Counted from the stretch's first letter, positions 1-8,530 are shown. The stretch: 40,052 nucleotides of DNA from an uncultured bacterium (GCA_938009275.1 CALLHY010000026.1:1-40052), one strand, 5' to 3'. Notes: generated by a model from the sequence alone, not told the origin. Numbers and translations are program-made.

Positions 1-82
1 CTCTATCAAAACGATGCACCATTTTTCAAGCATTTACGTGTAGGAAAGATTAGTATGTAAATCTCTGTACAGGTATGCTCTG

Positions 83-2275
83 TTATAGCCCCAAATCAGG
101 CTTTGCGTCTCTCGCAGCGAAATCACGAGTGGAGATACTGATGCCTGCCTGCCAGTTAAATCCGGGCTGCGGCGTGTAAGCATAAACGTAATAGCGTTTA
201 TCCAGCAGGTTATTCGCCTTCAAGTCCAGCCTTATATCCAGATATGGCAGTGGCAACACACAATATGCAGCCGCATCAAACAGGTCAAATGCCGAAAGCG
301 GCTCTATAAGGTTATCAACCGTGCTATACTGCCTGCCGGTGTAGCTATAAGACAGGTTTGCCCCCAGTTTGCTACCCCCGATACTCAGCTTGGCATTTGC
401 CTTGGCATCGGGAGTGTAAACCAGCTTTTTTGCATAAGTGGGGCTGGGGCTGCCATCGGGGTTTATGGACTTATCCACGGCATCGGTAAGGGTTACACTG
501 CCCACAAAGCCCAGGTATTTACCAAACTTCAGTTCCGTTTCCGCTTCATAGTTACGGATATCGGCAGTGCCTACGTTAAAAGGCTTCCAGCTAACTCCGT
601 TCATGTAGTATTGCCGCCATTGAATTAAGTTGTCCACATGGTTGTTGTAATAAGCCAGCTTCAGCTTGATCCTGCCTATGCCCAGCACCGAGTATAGGCT
701 AAAGCCAGTAGAGCTTTCGCTTTTCAGATTTGGGTTTCCCTGGGTTTCGCTATCGCCAATCCAGTACATGTCAAACAGCGAGGGTTGTGAAAAGGCGGTG
801 CCAACATAGCCCCCCAAACGCAGATCATGCTTAAAAGGCAGAATAATCTCGTTTTCGATGCGCCAGGTGGGATGAAGCTCCTGCTCGGAGTAGTCGCCCC
901 TGCCCGCAGCTAAAAGCTTCAGCTCCATATAGGCGGGATAAAAGCTCTTCTGTGCTACTGCCGAGAGGGCACTGTTTTCCCGTTCTCCCGTGCTTAATGT
1001 GCCGCTAAGGTAGTTGTTAAAGCTATACTCAGTCGTGCTATACTCTGCGTTAATGCCCAGTTTACTGCTTTGGGTGCTATAGCTACTACCCGCTTTAATG
1101 CCGCTATTATACTGATTCTGCTTATAATTATTTGCCCCAAATGGGTTTGTGGACATAAGATTGCTGTAGGTGCTGCTATCTTTATTGTGCCAGAGCAGCA
1201 GCTCTCCGGCGAGACTGTTGTAAACAGTGTATCCCCTCAGGCTATGCTGGGTGTAGGCACCCGTAAGGCGGGAAGCATCAAACAGGCTAAGAAAGTTTAT
1301 CGGCCCCGGAAGCTGCCGGATAAATGAACCGGCATTCAAGCTGTAATCGAGCTGAGAAGCCTGATTGAACACGGAGCTTTTCAGGTAAAAACTATCAGCA
1401 GTCTTGCGGTTGTGCAGGCGCGGCAGCTCCGGCTCATCGTTCCAGAAAGCCGGAGTATTATAAGGGAAGTTATTAGCAGCAGTCTGATGCGAATACTCGG
1501 CATTAAGGGCCATAAAGCGCTGTGAAATAGCCGCGGCATACACTTGGCGATACAGCCCAAATGATCCCGCCTGAGCACTTACCTTCGCCTCGGGCATCAT
1601 CCTTGCTGCTGCGCTTTTGCTGTGAATGTGAATAATGCCGCCAATGGCAGCCGAGCCCCCATAAACCGAGGAATTACCCTTAACAATCTCGATGTAATCA
1701 ATTTGCCCCACAGGGATTTTGCTAAAGTCAAATGCCTCGCCCGCAGGGTTTAGCACCACGCCATCCAGCATCACCAGACTGTGGCGATTAAAGCTTCCGA
1801 GTAGCGACAAGGTCTGCCGTTCTCCGCTAAGCTTGATATCGGTGGTAGAAAAAGAGGGATTTTCCAGCAGCAAATCGGTGGCACTCTCCACCCGGGCATT
1901 GGTGTCGGGATGGATAACCAGTGCGATTATTGAGGGAGTGATGGGCTTATATTCCAAAGCCTTAACCCGCACCGTGGGCAGCACAATGTCGCTGGATACA
2001 AGCACGATGGGATTTGGTAATTTACGCCTGTTTAGAGCCCGTCTGTGATAGCCTATCCTGCTAACAAATATGCTATCTGCTTCTGTTTTGAAGCTAAAAG
2101 TCCCATCGCCTGCGCTGGATACTGCTGTTATTCCATCGCTGATGGTGGCTCCGGCGATTGGCTCACCGCCGGGGGTAATAATCTTTCCATTCACGCCGTG
2201 AAGGATGGACAGGCTAACTATCTGTAAAAGGATAACTATAGCCATTGCCCGCGCTAAGAATAAAGTTGTGTTCAT
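83..2275 (-). CDS. TonB-dependent outer-membrane receptor, probable vitamin B12 (BtuB-like) transporter
   Basis: Predicted 730-residue outer-membrane receptor that would import cobalamin or a corrinoid using TonB energy. Seen: signal peptide at residues 1-30; a carboxypeptidase-regulatory-like beta domain at about 31-105 (GEPIAGATISDG); a plug domain at about 120-220 (LVMLDGVVLNP, IDYIEIVKGNSSVYGG, AAIGGIIHIHSK); then a long beta-barrel region to the C terminus. The frame stays open upstream to 2353, but the ATG at 2275 is preferred because GAGGTG lies just before it and the signal peptide begins there. The substrate call rests mainly on the cobalamin riboswitch directly upstream (2354-2520); the receptor alone would be only 'TonB receptor'. 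About a dozen residues follow the apparent last barrel strand (WQAGISIST), so the usual terminal aromatic residue is not at the end. No BtuCDF partners are in the window. Confidence 0.9.
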   Translation of the reverse strand: MNTTLFLARAMAIVILLQIVSLSILHGVNGKIITPGGEPIAGATISDGITAVSSAGDGTFSFKTEADSIFVSRIGYHRRALNRRKLPNPIVLVSSDIVLPTVRVKALEYKPITPSIIALVIHPDTNARVESATDLLLENPSFSTTDIKLSGERQTLSLLGSFNRHSLVMLDGVVLNPAGEAFDFSKIPVGQIDYIEIVKGNSSVYGGSAAIGGIIHIHSKSAAARMMPEAKVSAQAGSFGLYRQVYAAAISQRFMALNAEYSHQTAANNFPYNTPAFWNDEPELPRLHNRKTADSFYLKSSVFNQASQLDYSLNAGSFIRQLPGPINFLSLFDASRLTGAYTQHSLRGYTVYNSLAGELLLWHNKDSSTYSNLMSTNPFGANNYKQNQYNSGIKAGSSYSTQSSKLGINAEYSTTEYSFNNYLSGTLSTGERENSALSAVAQKSFYPAYMELKLLAAGRGDYSEQELHPTWRIENEIILPFKHDLRLGGYVGTAFSQPSLFDMYWIGDSETQGNPNLKSESSTGFSLYSVLGIGRIKLKLAYYNNHVDNLIQWRQYYMNGVSWKPFNVGTADIRNYEAETELKFGKYLGFVGSVTLTDAVDKSINPDGSPSPTYAKKLVYTPDAKANAKLSIGGSKLGANLSYSYTGRQYSTVDNLIEPLSAFDLFDAAAYCVLPLPYLDIRLDLKANNLLDKRYYVYAYTPQPGFNWQAGISISTRDFAARDAKPDLGL

Positions 2276-2353
2276 GTGTTCACCTCTGTTGTTTATTGTG
2301 ACTTGAGATGAACGTCTTTGGATTTTTCCCATTTCTCCGTAGGTTTTGTCCAA

Positions 2354-2520
2354 ACTTGTGGCAGGTTTCCTGGCTCGCAGCGGCTGCTTTTATTACGAAG
2401 CTATAAAACCGTCTTCCCATATACTACAGTGACGGCTTTAGCCTTTTTGCTGCTTACAGTGGCGGAGACCGCTTCCGAATTTAACGGAATTCCCTATTAC
2501 CTTGATAAGCACCATCAAGT
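2354..2520 (-). promoter_or_regulatory. cobalamin (AdoCbl) riboswitch
   Basis: Read on the minus strand, the leader carries the B12-element landmarks in order: GGTGC near 2513-2508, then GGGAATTCCG and the CCGCCACTGT core (revcomp of about 2457-2466), a variable hairpin region, and the closing box GAGCCAGGAAACCTGCC at 2376-2360. A P1 stem pairs ACTTG (2520-2516) with CAAGT (2358-2354). It lies 79 nt ahead of the TonB receptor start and should repress it when cobalamin is plentiful, at transcription or translation; I see no U-run terminator, so control of translation initiation is as likely. Confidence 0.92.
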
Positions 2521-2529
2521 CACTAAGCC

Positions 2530-2558
2530 AAGTGTTTTACCTGCGGTAAAATAGTCAA
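2530..2558 (-). promoter_or_regulatory. candidate promoter for riboswitch-receptor transcript
   Basis: TTGACT at 2558-2553 with ACACTT 17 bp further on (2535-2530). The -35 is good and the -10 is poor. Initiation here would start just upstream of the riboswitch P1 stem, which is the expected position. Confidence 0.3.
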
Positions 2559-2602
2559 CTGCTTTCTTGGGCACCATTTTGCTCTGGGAAAAAAGATATT
2601 GC

Positions 2603-2631
2603 TTGACTGATTTTGCGCGTTTACAGAGCTT
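2603..2631 (+). promoter_or_regulatory. candidate promoter for the double-propeller/hflX transcript
   Basis: TTGACT at 2603-2608 on the plus strand, 81 nt before the ATG at 2689; the hexamer 17 bp downstream (GAGCTT) is a weak -10. It is back-to-back with the receptor promoter on the other strand, in the 168-bp space between the riboswitch and this gene. Confidence 0.25.
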
Positions 2632-2688
2632 TGCCTTAGTTCTTGCATAACCATAGCATGCCAGTGCAAAACCGGATTGGGAGTACAG

Positions 2689-4959
2689 ATGAAATTCATT
2701 ATCACCATTATCATTGCTTTGTTCTTTGTGTTTCACATATCGCCATTAGTTGCTCAAAGCCCGCATTCAAACATCTATAGCAGCGGAAGAAGTGTGCTAT
2801 GTACCGCAAATGAAGGTGATTGGCTGTGGATTGGCACCGAGGGTGGATTGGTGAAACTGAACAAGATCACTAATGCCATGGAGTTTTTCAATACTCACAA
2901 CTCCCCCCTGCCCGATAATCAGGTTAACTGCATTAGTATAGATACTGATGGCAATAGATGGTTAGGCACCCCAGCGGGATTAATGAACTTTAGCGGTGAG
3001 GACTGGCAAGAACATGACCTTAGTTGGACAGGATTAGTAAACCAGAACATCCGCAGTATTTGCGTCGATGCCACAGGTGTGCTTTGGCTGGGCACCAAAG
3101 ATGGTTTGTTGGAATATGATGGCGGTTGGGGAACCCTGCATACATCCCCGCTAATGAATCTGCAAAATAACTACATAAGCGGAATCGTGATCGATAGTAA
3201 CAACGTAAAATGGATTGCCTGCAACAGCAGACCAATAGACTCGGGCGGCAATGGGCTGATAAGCTTTGATGGAGAGAACTGGAACAGGTTTAACACCAGC
3301 AATAGCGGAATACGCAGTAACTACATCAGCAGTTTGGCATTAGACAGTGACGGGCAGCTTTGGCTGGCACATCCAGCCAGGGTTGGTCAGTATAACACAC
3401 CCGCCGCGGGAGGAATTAGCAGTTTTAACGGCACAAACTGGCAAAGCTATGATGATCAAAATACTCCCATGTTGAATAAGCACATTCTGTCCATAACCAG
3501 TTCCAGTGGTGGTACTGTATGGGCTGGAACTGCACAGGGACTTTTGAAATACGAAAGCGGAAACTGGACTCTGCTTCAGGCTCCGGATAGCTATAGCCAA
3601 AATAGTGCTTTTAGCTGGATTGGCATAGACGGAGCCAATACTCTGTGGCTGGGCGAAGGGAGTGGATATACCAGTGGCTTACTGAAGCTTGTTGGTAGCA
3701 ACTGGAGCATGATGAATCCTTCAAATTCTTCTCTAACCGCAAATCATGTTAATTGTCTTGCCGTAGATGGAAATAGCACCAAGTGGATTGGCATGCCCAT
3801 TTTAGGTGAGCTTATCAGCATAGATGGGGCAAATTGGCAGAATATGAACCTCTATGATATGGGGGTGGTGTATGGGCAGGTGAATAGCGTTGCCTTCGAT
3901 AATTGGGGAAAGATGTGGCTTAGCGTGGATAATAAACTAATCAGTTGGGATGGAGATACCTGGACTACGCATATGAACTACCTTACAGACCTGGGTCAGA
4001 TATGCATCGATGCACAGAATGTAGTTTGGGTGGCAGTTGATGATGAGCCAAACTTAGGCGTGTATGGCGGATTGCTGCGTTATGATGGCCAGGTTATTCA
4101 GATATTTAACGATGATAATACCTCCATGCCGGGAAGAAGAATTAAGGACGTGGCAATAAGCTCTAACGGTGATGTGTGGGTAAGCGTGTTTGGCTATGAT
4201 GGCACAGCTTTGGGGCTTTGCCGCTATAATGGGCAGAATTGGACTAATTATACCTCCGGGAATTCTGCATTGCCTAACAACCAGGTGAACTGCCTTGCCA
4301 TGAGCATGCAGAATGCGTTATGGATAGGCACACCTAATGGTTTGATGCGTGTTGTTGGTAATACGTGGACTTCATATACCACTGCAAATTCCGACTTACC
4401 GGCTAATGATGTGCGTGCCATTGCGATAGATTCAGATAACAGGGTTTGGGTGTCGGCATCGTATACCCATCCCCAGTTCGAGAAAAGCGCATCTATCCTA
4501 GCATGCCTAAATGGCTCGATGTGGAATGTGTATATTGATGTGATACCACGAGGAAGGTTATGCGACATAATTGCAATAGACTCATCTGGTAACAAGTGGT
4601 TAGCCTCCAGTTCAGATGCGCTTGGGATAATAGATTTTCATGAAGCTCCCGTTGCTAATGAAGATAACCTGCAAACTGCTATAGCCCCCCTTAGACCAAG
4701 CAGCTATCCCAATCCATTCCGGCAGCATACAGCCATCAGCTTCAGCCTTAACAAAGCCGAGGCAGTGGAGCTGATAATCTATAACAGCAAAGGACAAAAG
4801 GTTAAAAGCCTGTGCAATGCCGTACTACCCATGGGAACGCAGAGAATAGAATGGGACGGAACAGATGATAAAGGTCAAGCAACAGGCCAGGGGCTGTATC
4901 TATACCGCTTGCAAACCAATAATGCGATTAGCACAGGTAAACTAATCAGGCTTCGATGA
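2689..4959 (+). CDS. exported double beta-propeller protein (Reg_prop-type repeats) with C-terminal sorting domain
   Basis: A 756-residue secreted or surface protein of unknown ligand. Seen: signal peptide (about 1-23, ending PLVAQS). From residue about 45 to 645 there are fourteen repeats with a W(L/I)G(T)-type strand (WLWIGTEGG, NRWLGTPAG, VLWLGTKDG, VKWIACNSR, QLWLAHPAR, TVWAGTAQG, TLWLGEGSG, TKWIGMPIL, KMWLSVDNK, VVWVAVDDE, DVWVSVFGY, ALWIGTPNG, RVWVSASYT, NKWLASSSD), spaced about 45 residues. They resemble the two-component-regulator propeller repeat (Pfam Reg_prop), and fourteen fits two seven-bladed propellers. The last ~83 residues hold YPNPF, IIYNSKGQKVKSL and EWDGTDDKGQATGQGLYLYRL, a FlgD-like/type-A sorting module. 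No kinase or transmembrane domain follows, so it is not a sensor kinase. The ATG at 2689 follows GGGAG; an in-frame TTG at 2677 is rejected. Confidence 0.85.
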   Translation: MKFIITIIIALFFVFHISPLVAQSPHSNIYSSGRSVLCTANEGDWLWIGTEGGLVKLNKITNAMEFFNTHNSPLPDNQVNCISIDTDGNRWLGTPAGLMNFSGEDWQEHDLSWTGLVNQNIRSICVDATGVLWLGTKDGLLEYDGGWGTLHTSPLMNLQNNYISGIVIDSNNVKWIACNSRPIDSGGNGLISFDGENWNRFNTSNSGIRSNYISSLALDSDGQLWLAHPARVGQYNTPAAGGISSFNGTNWQSYDDQNTPMLNKHILSITSSSGGTVWAGTAQGLLKYESGNWTLLQAPDSYSQNSAFSWIGIDGANTLWLGEGSGYTSGLLKLVGSNWSMMNPSNSSLTANHVNCLAVDGNSTKWIGMPILGELISIDGANWQNMNLYDMGVVYGQVNSVAFDNWGKMWLSVDNKLISWDGDTWTTHMNYLTDLGQICIDAQNVVWVAVDDEPNLGVYGGLLRYDGQVIQIFNDDNTSMPGRRIKDVAISSNGDVWVSVFGYDGTALGLCRYNGQNWTNYTSGNSALPNNQVNCLAMSMQNALWIGTPNGLMRVVGNTWTSYTTANSDLPANDVRAIAIDSDNRVWVSASYTHPQFEKSASILACLNGSMWNVYIDVIPRGRLCDIIAIDSSGNKWLASSSDALGIIDFHEAPVANEDNLQTAIAPLRPSSYPNPFRQHTAISFSLNKAEAVELIIYNSKGQKVKSLCNAVLPMGTQRIEWDGTDDKGQATGQGLYLYRLQTNNAISTGKLIRLR

Positions 4960-4995
4960 ACAATTGCCGGACAAAGCCGGCGAGTGAGGTGTGAA

Positions 4996-5844
4996 ATGAT
5001 CAGAGTATTAGCATTACTTCTAGTATTGTGTTTTGGAATATCGGGATTGATGTATGCAGGCAAAAGCATTGATCCCAGTGACTTTTGGAAAGGTTCATAT
5101 TGTGAGCAAAGTAGTGTGGTAACACCCGCTGCAAATGCCACAGCCATTCGTGCCAAGGTTGATGGGAAATGGAATAGCTATACGTTAGTGCCTTTCCCCG
5201 AAGCTTTTTGGGAATGGAACAAAGGCAGAAGGCAGGAGTATCTGGATATCTTTAGAGAGATGCTGGAGAAAGGCTCGGAAGCCACGCGTAAGCCTCAGCT
5301 TTCAGGCCCGCATAACGGTATGGTTGCCACCTACGGTGCTGCCCGAAAGGATAGTGCCTTTAAGCTGAATAATGCCGTAAAGGGAATGGGCTTTTTGCCC
5401 AAAGCGGAAAAGATGGACGAGCTAATCTCACTGCTGGAGGCAAGCATGGATGCGCCACTGGCAGAGAAGCTGGCAGTTCTGGACAGCCTGTATAGCCATG
5501 CAGAAGATGTGTTTGCCGTCGATCGCATGGCCTCGCTGGAGCTGTATTCTGAGCCGGGATATACCACTCAGACCTTCCTGAATCAGATGATAAACCCAGC
5601 CTGCGTAACGGTGTTTCTGGATATACCTACCTATAAAGTGAAGCAAATAGCACGTTTGTTACATCCGGATAATCCTAAGCTTAGCGAGTATGAAAGACAA
5701 GCCTGCAGATACGTGAACCTTATTCACAGCTATTTTCACGGTAAATTCCCGCGGGACTACATAACCGTGATCTATTATAGCACAGAAATATATGACAGTT
5801 CCCCCGGCAGACCTGACGCCCGAGGAACCAAGATAAGCCCATAG
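4996..5844 (+). CDS. unknown exported protein upstream of hflX
   Basis: I do not recognise this 282-residue protein. It has a clear signal peptide (MIRVLALLLVLCFGISGLMYA) and a mature part with no repeats or further membrane segments. The ATG at 4996 follows GAGGTG; the frame is open from a GTG at 4984, which sits over the ribosome-binding site. It begins 36 nt after the double-propeller gene and ends 7 nt before hflX, so the three are probably co-transcribed. Recognisable composition: helical central region (about 115-180; AEKMDELISLLEAS), a conserved-looking PGYTTQTFLNQ segment near 190, and a basic, aromatic C-terminal third (YVNLIHSYFHGKFPRDYITVIY). The tail after residue 265 (SSPGRPDARGTKISP) looks disordered. 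No catalytic motif is evident. Confidence 0.75.
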   Translation: MIRVLALLLVLCFGISGLMYAGKSIDPSDFWKGSYCEQSSVVTPAANATAIRAKVDGKWNSYTLVPFPEAFWEWNKGRRQEYLDIFREMLEKGSEATRKPQLSGPHNGMVATYGAARKDSAFKLNNAVKGMGFLPKAEKMDELISLLEASMDAPLAEKLAVLDSLYSHAEDVFAVDRMASLELYSEPGYTTQTFLNQMINPACVTVFLDIPTYKVKQIARLLHPDNPKLSEYERQACRYVNLIHSYFHGKFPRDYITVIYYSTEIYDSSPGRPDARGTKISP

Positions 5845-5851
5845 AGGATAT

Positions 5852-7174
5852 ATGAACTTCGACGATTATACAGAATATGACGAATTAGAAAATGAGCAAG
5901 ATAGCTGGGAACAGCTAGAAAAAGTAGAAAAAACAGCCTTTGTTGCTGCCTTGGTAAGACAGGGTGAAACAGAAGCTGAAACGAAAGACACATTAATGGA
6001 GATGCAACGCCTCGCTGATACGGCAGGCATTGAAGTGCTTGGTAGCTACACTCAAAAGCGAAACTTCCCAGAACGCAGCACCTTTTTTGGCAAAGGGTTC
6101 TTAAGTGAGATAAGCCACAAGATGATGCAGGCTCAGGCAGAACTGCTGATAGTGAATGAAGAGCTTAGCCCCGTGCAAGGCAGAAACATAGAAAAGACCT
6201 ATGGAATAAAGGTAATAGACCGAACCGAGGTAATCCTTAGCATCTTTCACGATCATGCCCGCACCAGAGAAGCCAAACTGCAAGTTCGCCTGGCAGAGCT
6301 GGAATATCAGTTGCCGCGCCTGAAAAGGCTTTGGGGACACTTCGACAAAGAACGTGGCGGAGCCAGAAGTGCCGGCGGCTCTGCTTCACGCGGAATGGGC
6401 GAAAAACAATTGGAAATAGACAAACGCTTAATCCGCACCAACATCGCCAAGATTAATAACGCCATTGCCCGCATAGCACACCAGAAAGAAACCCAGCGGA
6501 AACAACGTGACAAAACCAAAAAAATATGCCTGGTTGGCTATACCAATGCTGGAAAATCTACTCTGTTCAACAGACTTACCAATGCCGGAGTATTGGTGGA
6601 AGACAAGCTGTTTGCCACGCTGGATTCTACATCCCGGCAGCTAAAGCTAAGCACGGGTAATCCGGTGGTATTATCGGACACGGTGGGCTTTATCTCAAAG
6701 CTTCCTCATCACCTTGTGGCATCATTCAAGGCTACTCTGATGGAGGTTCAGGATGCCGACTTACTGCTGCATACCGTAGACGTAGCCGATGACCGCTTTG
6801 AATACTACATTCAGGAAGTGAACAGCGTGCTAACCCAGATAAAGGCAATTGGCATCCCACAGATAATCGTGTTCAACAAGACAGACCTGCTAAACGATCA
6901 ATACTTGAGCTTGCTGGTTCGCAGATTCCCTGAAGCAGCTTTCATATCCGCATGTGAAGATATAAACATCGACACACTGGTAGCAAAGATTGAGGCACGG
7001 GTATTGGGTAACTCGCAGGTTAAGCTGCTTCTGCCTTACGACAAGGCCGCACTCGTATCCCGCCTGCATGAAATAGGTAGCGTGATCTCCGAAGAATATA
7101 AAGAAGACGGCATCCACCTAAGCGTTATGATTAGCGCGGATGACGTCTATATAATTAAGGACTATTTAGTCTAA
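5852..7174 (+). CDS. hflX: ribosome-associated GTPase HflX
   Basis: A 440-residue cytoplasmic GTPase that in known cases binds 50S subunits and splits stalled ribosomes under stress. Seen: an acidic N-terminal extension (1-26); the HflX N-domain with RSTFFGKGFLSEI (75-87); a coiled-coil linker (about 190-222); then the G domain with G1 GYTNAGKS (229-236), G3 DTVGF (276-280), G4 NKTD (342-345) and G5 SACED near 369. The glycine-rich loop normally written GPGETQLE reads GMGEKQLEID (181-190), a variant at the proline and threonine. AGAGGA precedes the ATG. Its stop codon overlaps that of the convergent CoA-transferase beta gene. Confidence 0.96.
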   Translation: MNFDDYTEYDELENEQDSWEQLEKVEKTAFVAALVRQGETEAETKDTLMEMQRLADTAGIEVLGSYTQKRNFPERSTFFGKGFLSEISHKMMQAQAELLIVNEELSPVQGRNIEKTYGIKVIDRTEVILSIFHDHARTREAKLQVRLAELEYQLPRLKRLWGHFDKERGGARSAGGSASRGMGEKQLEIDKRLIRTNIAKINNAIARIAHQKETQRKQRDKTKKICLVGYTNAGKSTLFNRLTNAGVLVEDKLFATLDSTSRQLKLSTGNPVVLSDTVGFISKLPHHLVASFKATLMEVQDADLLLHTVDVADDRFEYYIQEVNSVLTQIKAIGIPQIIVFNKTDLLNDQYLSLLVRRFPEAAFISACEDINIDTLVAKIEARVLGNSQVKLLLPYDKAALVSRLHEIGSVISEEYKEDGIHLSVMISADDVYIIKDYLV

Positions 7175-7824
7175 AACCTATTAATTACACATGGGATTAC
7201 CAGATCGGCTTCTGTGGCTTGAACTACTTCTTCCACAGTAAGCCCTTCTGCTATCTCACAAAGCACCAGACCCTCTTCGCGTAGTTCCATAACAGCCATA
7301 TCGGTAATTATTACGCTTACCTTACCTTTGGCTGTTAAGGGCAGATTGCATTTCTTGAGCACCTTTGGGTTGCCATACTTGTCGCAATGCTCCATAGCAA
7401 CTATCACTTTCTTGGCACCGGTTACCAAGTCCATAGCTCCGCCCATACCGGGAACCATCTTGCCGGGAATCATCCAATTCGCCAGGTTACCTTCCTGATC
7501 CACCTGCAATGCGCCTAACACGGTGATGTCTATATGCCCGCCTCTAATAATAGCAAAGCTGGTAGCAGAATCAAAATAGCTTGCTCCAGGAAGAGCAGTA
7601 ATGTAGCCACCACCTGCATTAACGAGGTCTTTGTCTTCGCTGCCGGCAGGCGGATTGGGGCCAACGCCAAGCATGCCATTTTCGCTTTGGAATACTACAT
7701 GCACTCCGGGGGGGATGTGATTAACAGCTTCTGTAGGCAAGCCTATGCCGAGATTTACATAATCTCCATCTTTCAGTTCTTTGGCGATGCGAGCGCCAAT
7801 CATCGATCTTTTATCGTTTGCCAT
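7171..7824 (-). CDS. 3-oxoacid-type CoA transferase, subunit B (AtoA/ScoB family)
   Basis: A 217-residue beta subunit of a family I CoA transferase, which moves CoA between an acyl-CoA and a free acid (acetoacetate, butyrate or acetate in characterised members) through a glutamyl-CoA intermediate. Seen: NLGIGLPT (24-31), the catalytic-glutamate block QSENGMLGVGP with Glu48, the LPGASYFDSATSF and IRGGHIDI motifs, and GKMVPGMGGAMDLV. Length is normal for the separate subunit. It starts 2 nt after the subunit A stop, so the pair is translationally linked. Sequence cannot fix the acyl substrate; a fermentative or syntrophic role in amino acid or short-chain acid use is inference. Confidence 0.93.
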   Translation of the reverse strand: MANDKRSMIGARIAKELKDGDYVNLGIGLPTEAVNHIPPGVHVVFQSENGMLGVGPNPPAGSEDKDLVNAGGGYITALPGASYFDSATSFAIIRGGHIDITVLGALQVDQEGNLANWMIPGKMVPGMGGAMDLVTGAKKVIVAMEHCDKYGNPKVLKKCNLPLTAKGKVSVIITDMAVMELREEGLVLCEIAEGLTVEEVVQATEADLVIPCVINRF

Positions 7825-7826
7825 GT

Positions 7827-8483
7827 TTACACCTCTCCGGTTTTAAGGATGTAGTTTACGAACACACCGGGACAGCAAACCTGCTCCGGATCAAGCTCAC
7901 CTATTTCTACTATCTCATCCACTTCGGCAATGGTAATCTTTCCCGCCATCGCCATGATGGGATTGCTGTTACGTGAAGTTTTGCTAAAGGTCAGGTTGCC
8001 CAGCTTATCGGCTTTGTGGGCACGAATAATAGCAAAGTCTGAAGCAATGGCAGGCTCAATGATATAGTCCTTACCATCTACCTTAACTATTTGCTTGCCT
8101 TCTTCCACCACAGTTCCAAGCCCGGTTGGGGTTAATACTCCTCCCAAGCCTGCGCCAAAGGCACGTACTCGTTCCATCAGTGTTCCCTGCGGCACCAACT
8201 CAATCTGAATCTCACCAGCATTCATCTGTGCCTGGATGGCTTTGTTGGTGCCCAAATGCGAAACCTGCGCACTTTTCACCAGCCTATTCACAACCAATTT
8301 GCCCACACCCCGGTCTTCCCAATCTGAGGCGATCACAATAATGTGCAAGTCCCCAATATTCTTCTCTACCAGAGCATCGATAATGGTCTCTGGTGCACCA
8401 GCAGCCAGAAACCCGCCAATGGCAAGCCGGCTTCCGGGTTTAATCATGGCAGCAGCCTCAGCGGCAGTAATCTGTTTTACCAT
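7827..8483 (-). CDS. 3-oxoacid-type CoA transferase, subunit A (AtoD/ScoA family)
   Basis: A 218-residue alpha subunit, partner of the gene that follows it 2 nt later. Seen: the opening GSRLAIGGFLAAGAPETIIDAL (17-38, the GGF..G.P loop of the family), the GTNKAIQAQ and ELVPQGTLMERVRAFGAGLGGVLTPTG blocks with the glycine-rich CoA-binding region, and the C-terminal PGVFVNYI. AAAGGAG sits before the ATG at 8483. The upstream gene (HD-GYP regulator) ends 47 nt away on the same strand, so a shared transcript is possible. Specificity (butyrate/acetoacetate versus other acids) is undetermined. Confidence 0.93.
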   Translation of the reverse strand: MVKQITAAEAAAMIKPGSRLAIGGFLAAGAPETIIDALVEKNIGDLHIIVIASDWEDRGVGKLVVNRLVKSAQVSHLGTNKAIQAQMNAGEIQIELVPQGTLMERVRAFGAGLGGVLTPTGLGTVVEEGKQIVKVDGKDYIIEPAIASDFAIIRAHKADKLGNLTFSKTSRNSNPIMAMAGKITIAEVDEIVEIGELDPEQVCCPGVFVNYILKTGEV

Positions 8484-8530
8484 GCTAACTCCTTTATATG
8501 GTTAATGATGATTTATCCTTAGGTTTTTGT

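Noticed and set aside
2318..2554. 78-residue plus-strand open frame
   Set aside because: It is antisense to the cobalamin riboswitch and lacks a ribosome-binding site; its conservation is explained by the RNA structure.
4440..4500. Vector or tag contamination as the source of the HPQFEK string
   Set aside because: The frame, propeller repeat spacing and flanking codons are continuous with the gene, and there is no linker, cloning-site or stop sequence as in tag cassettes.
2689..4959. Hybrid two-component sensor kinase
   Set aside because: The Reg_prop repeats suggested it, but no internal transmembrane helix, kinase or receiver domain follows; the protein ends in a sorting-type domain.
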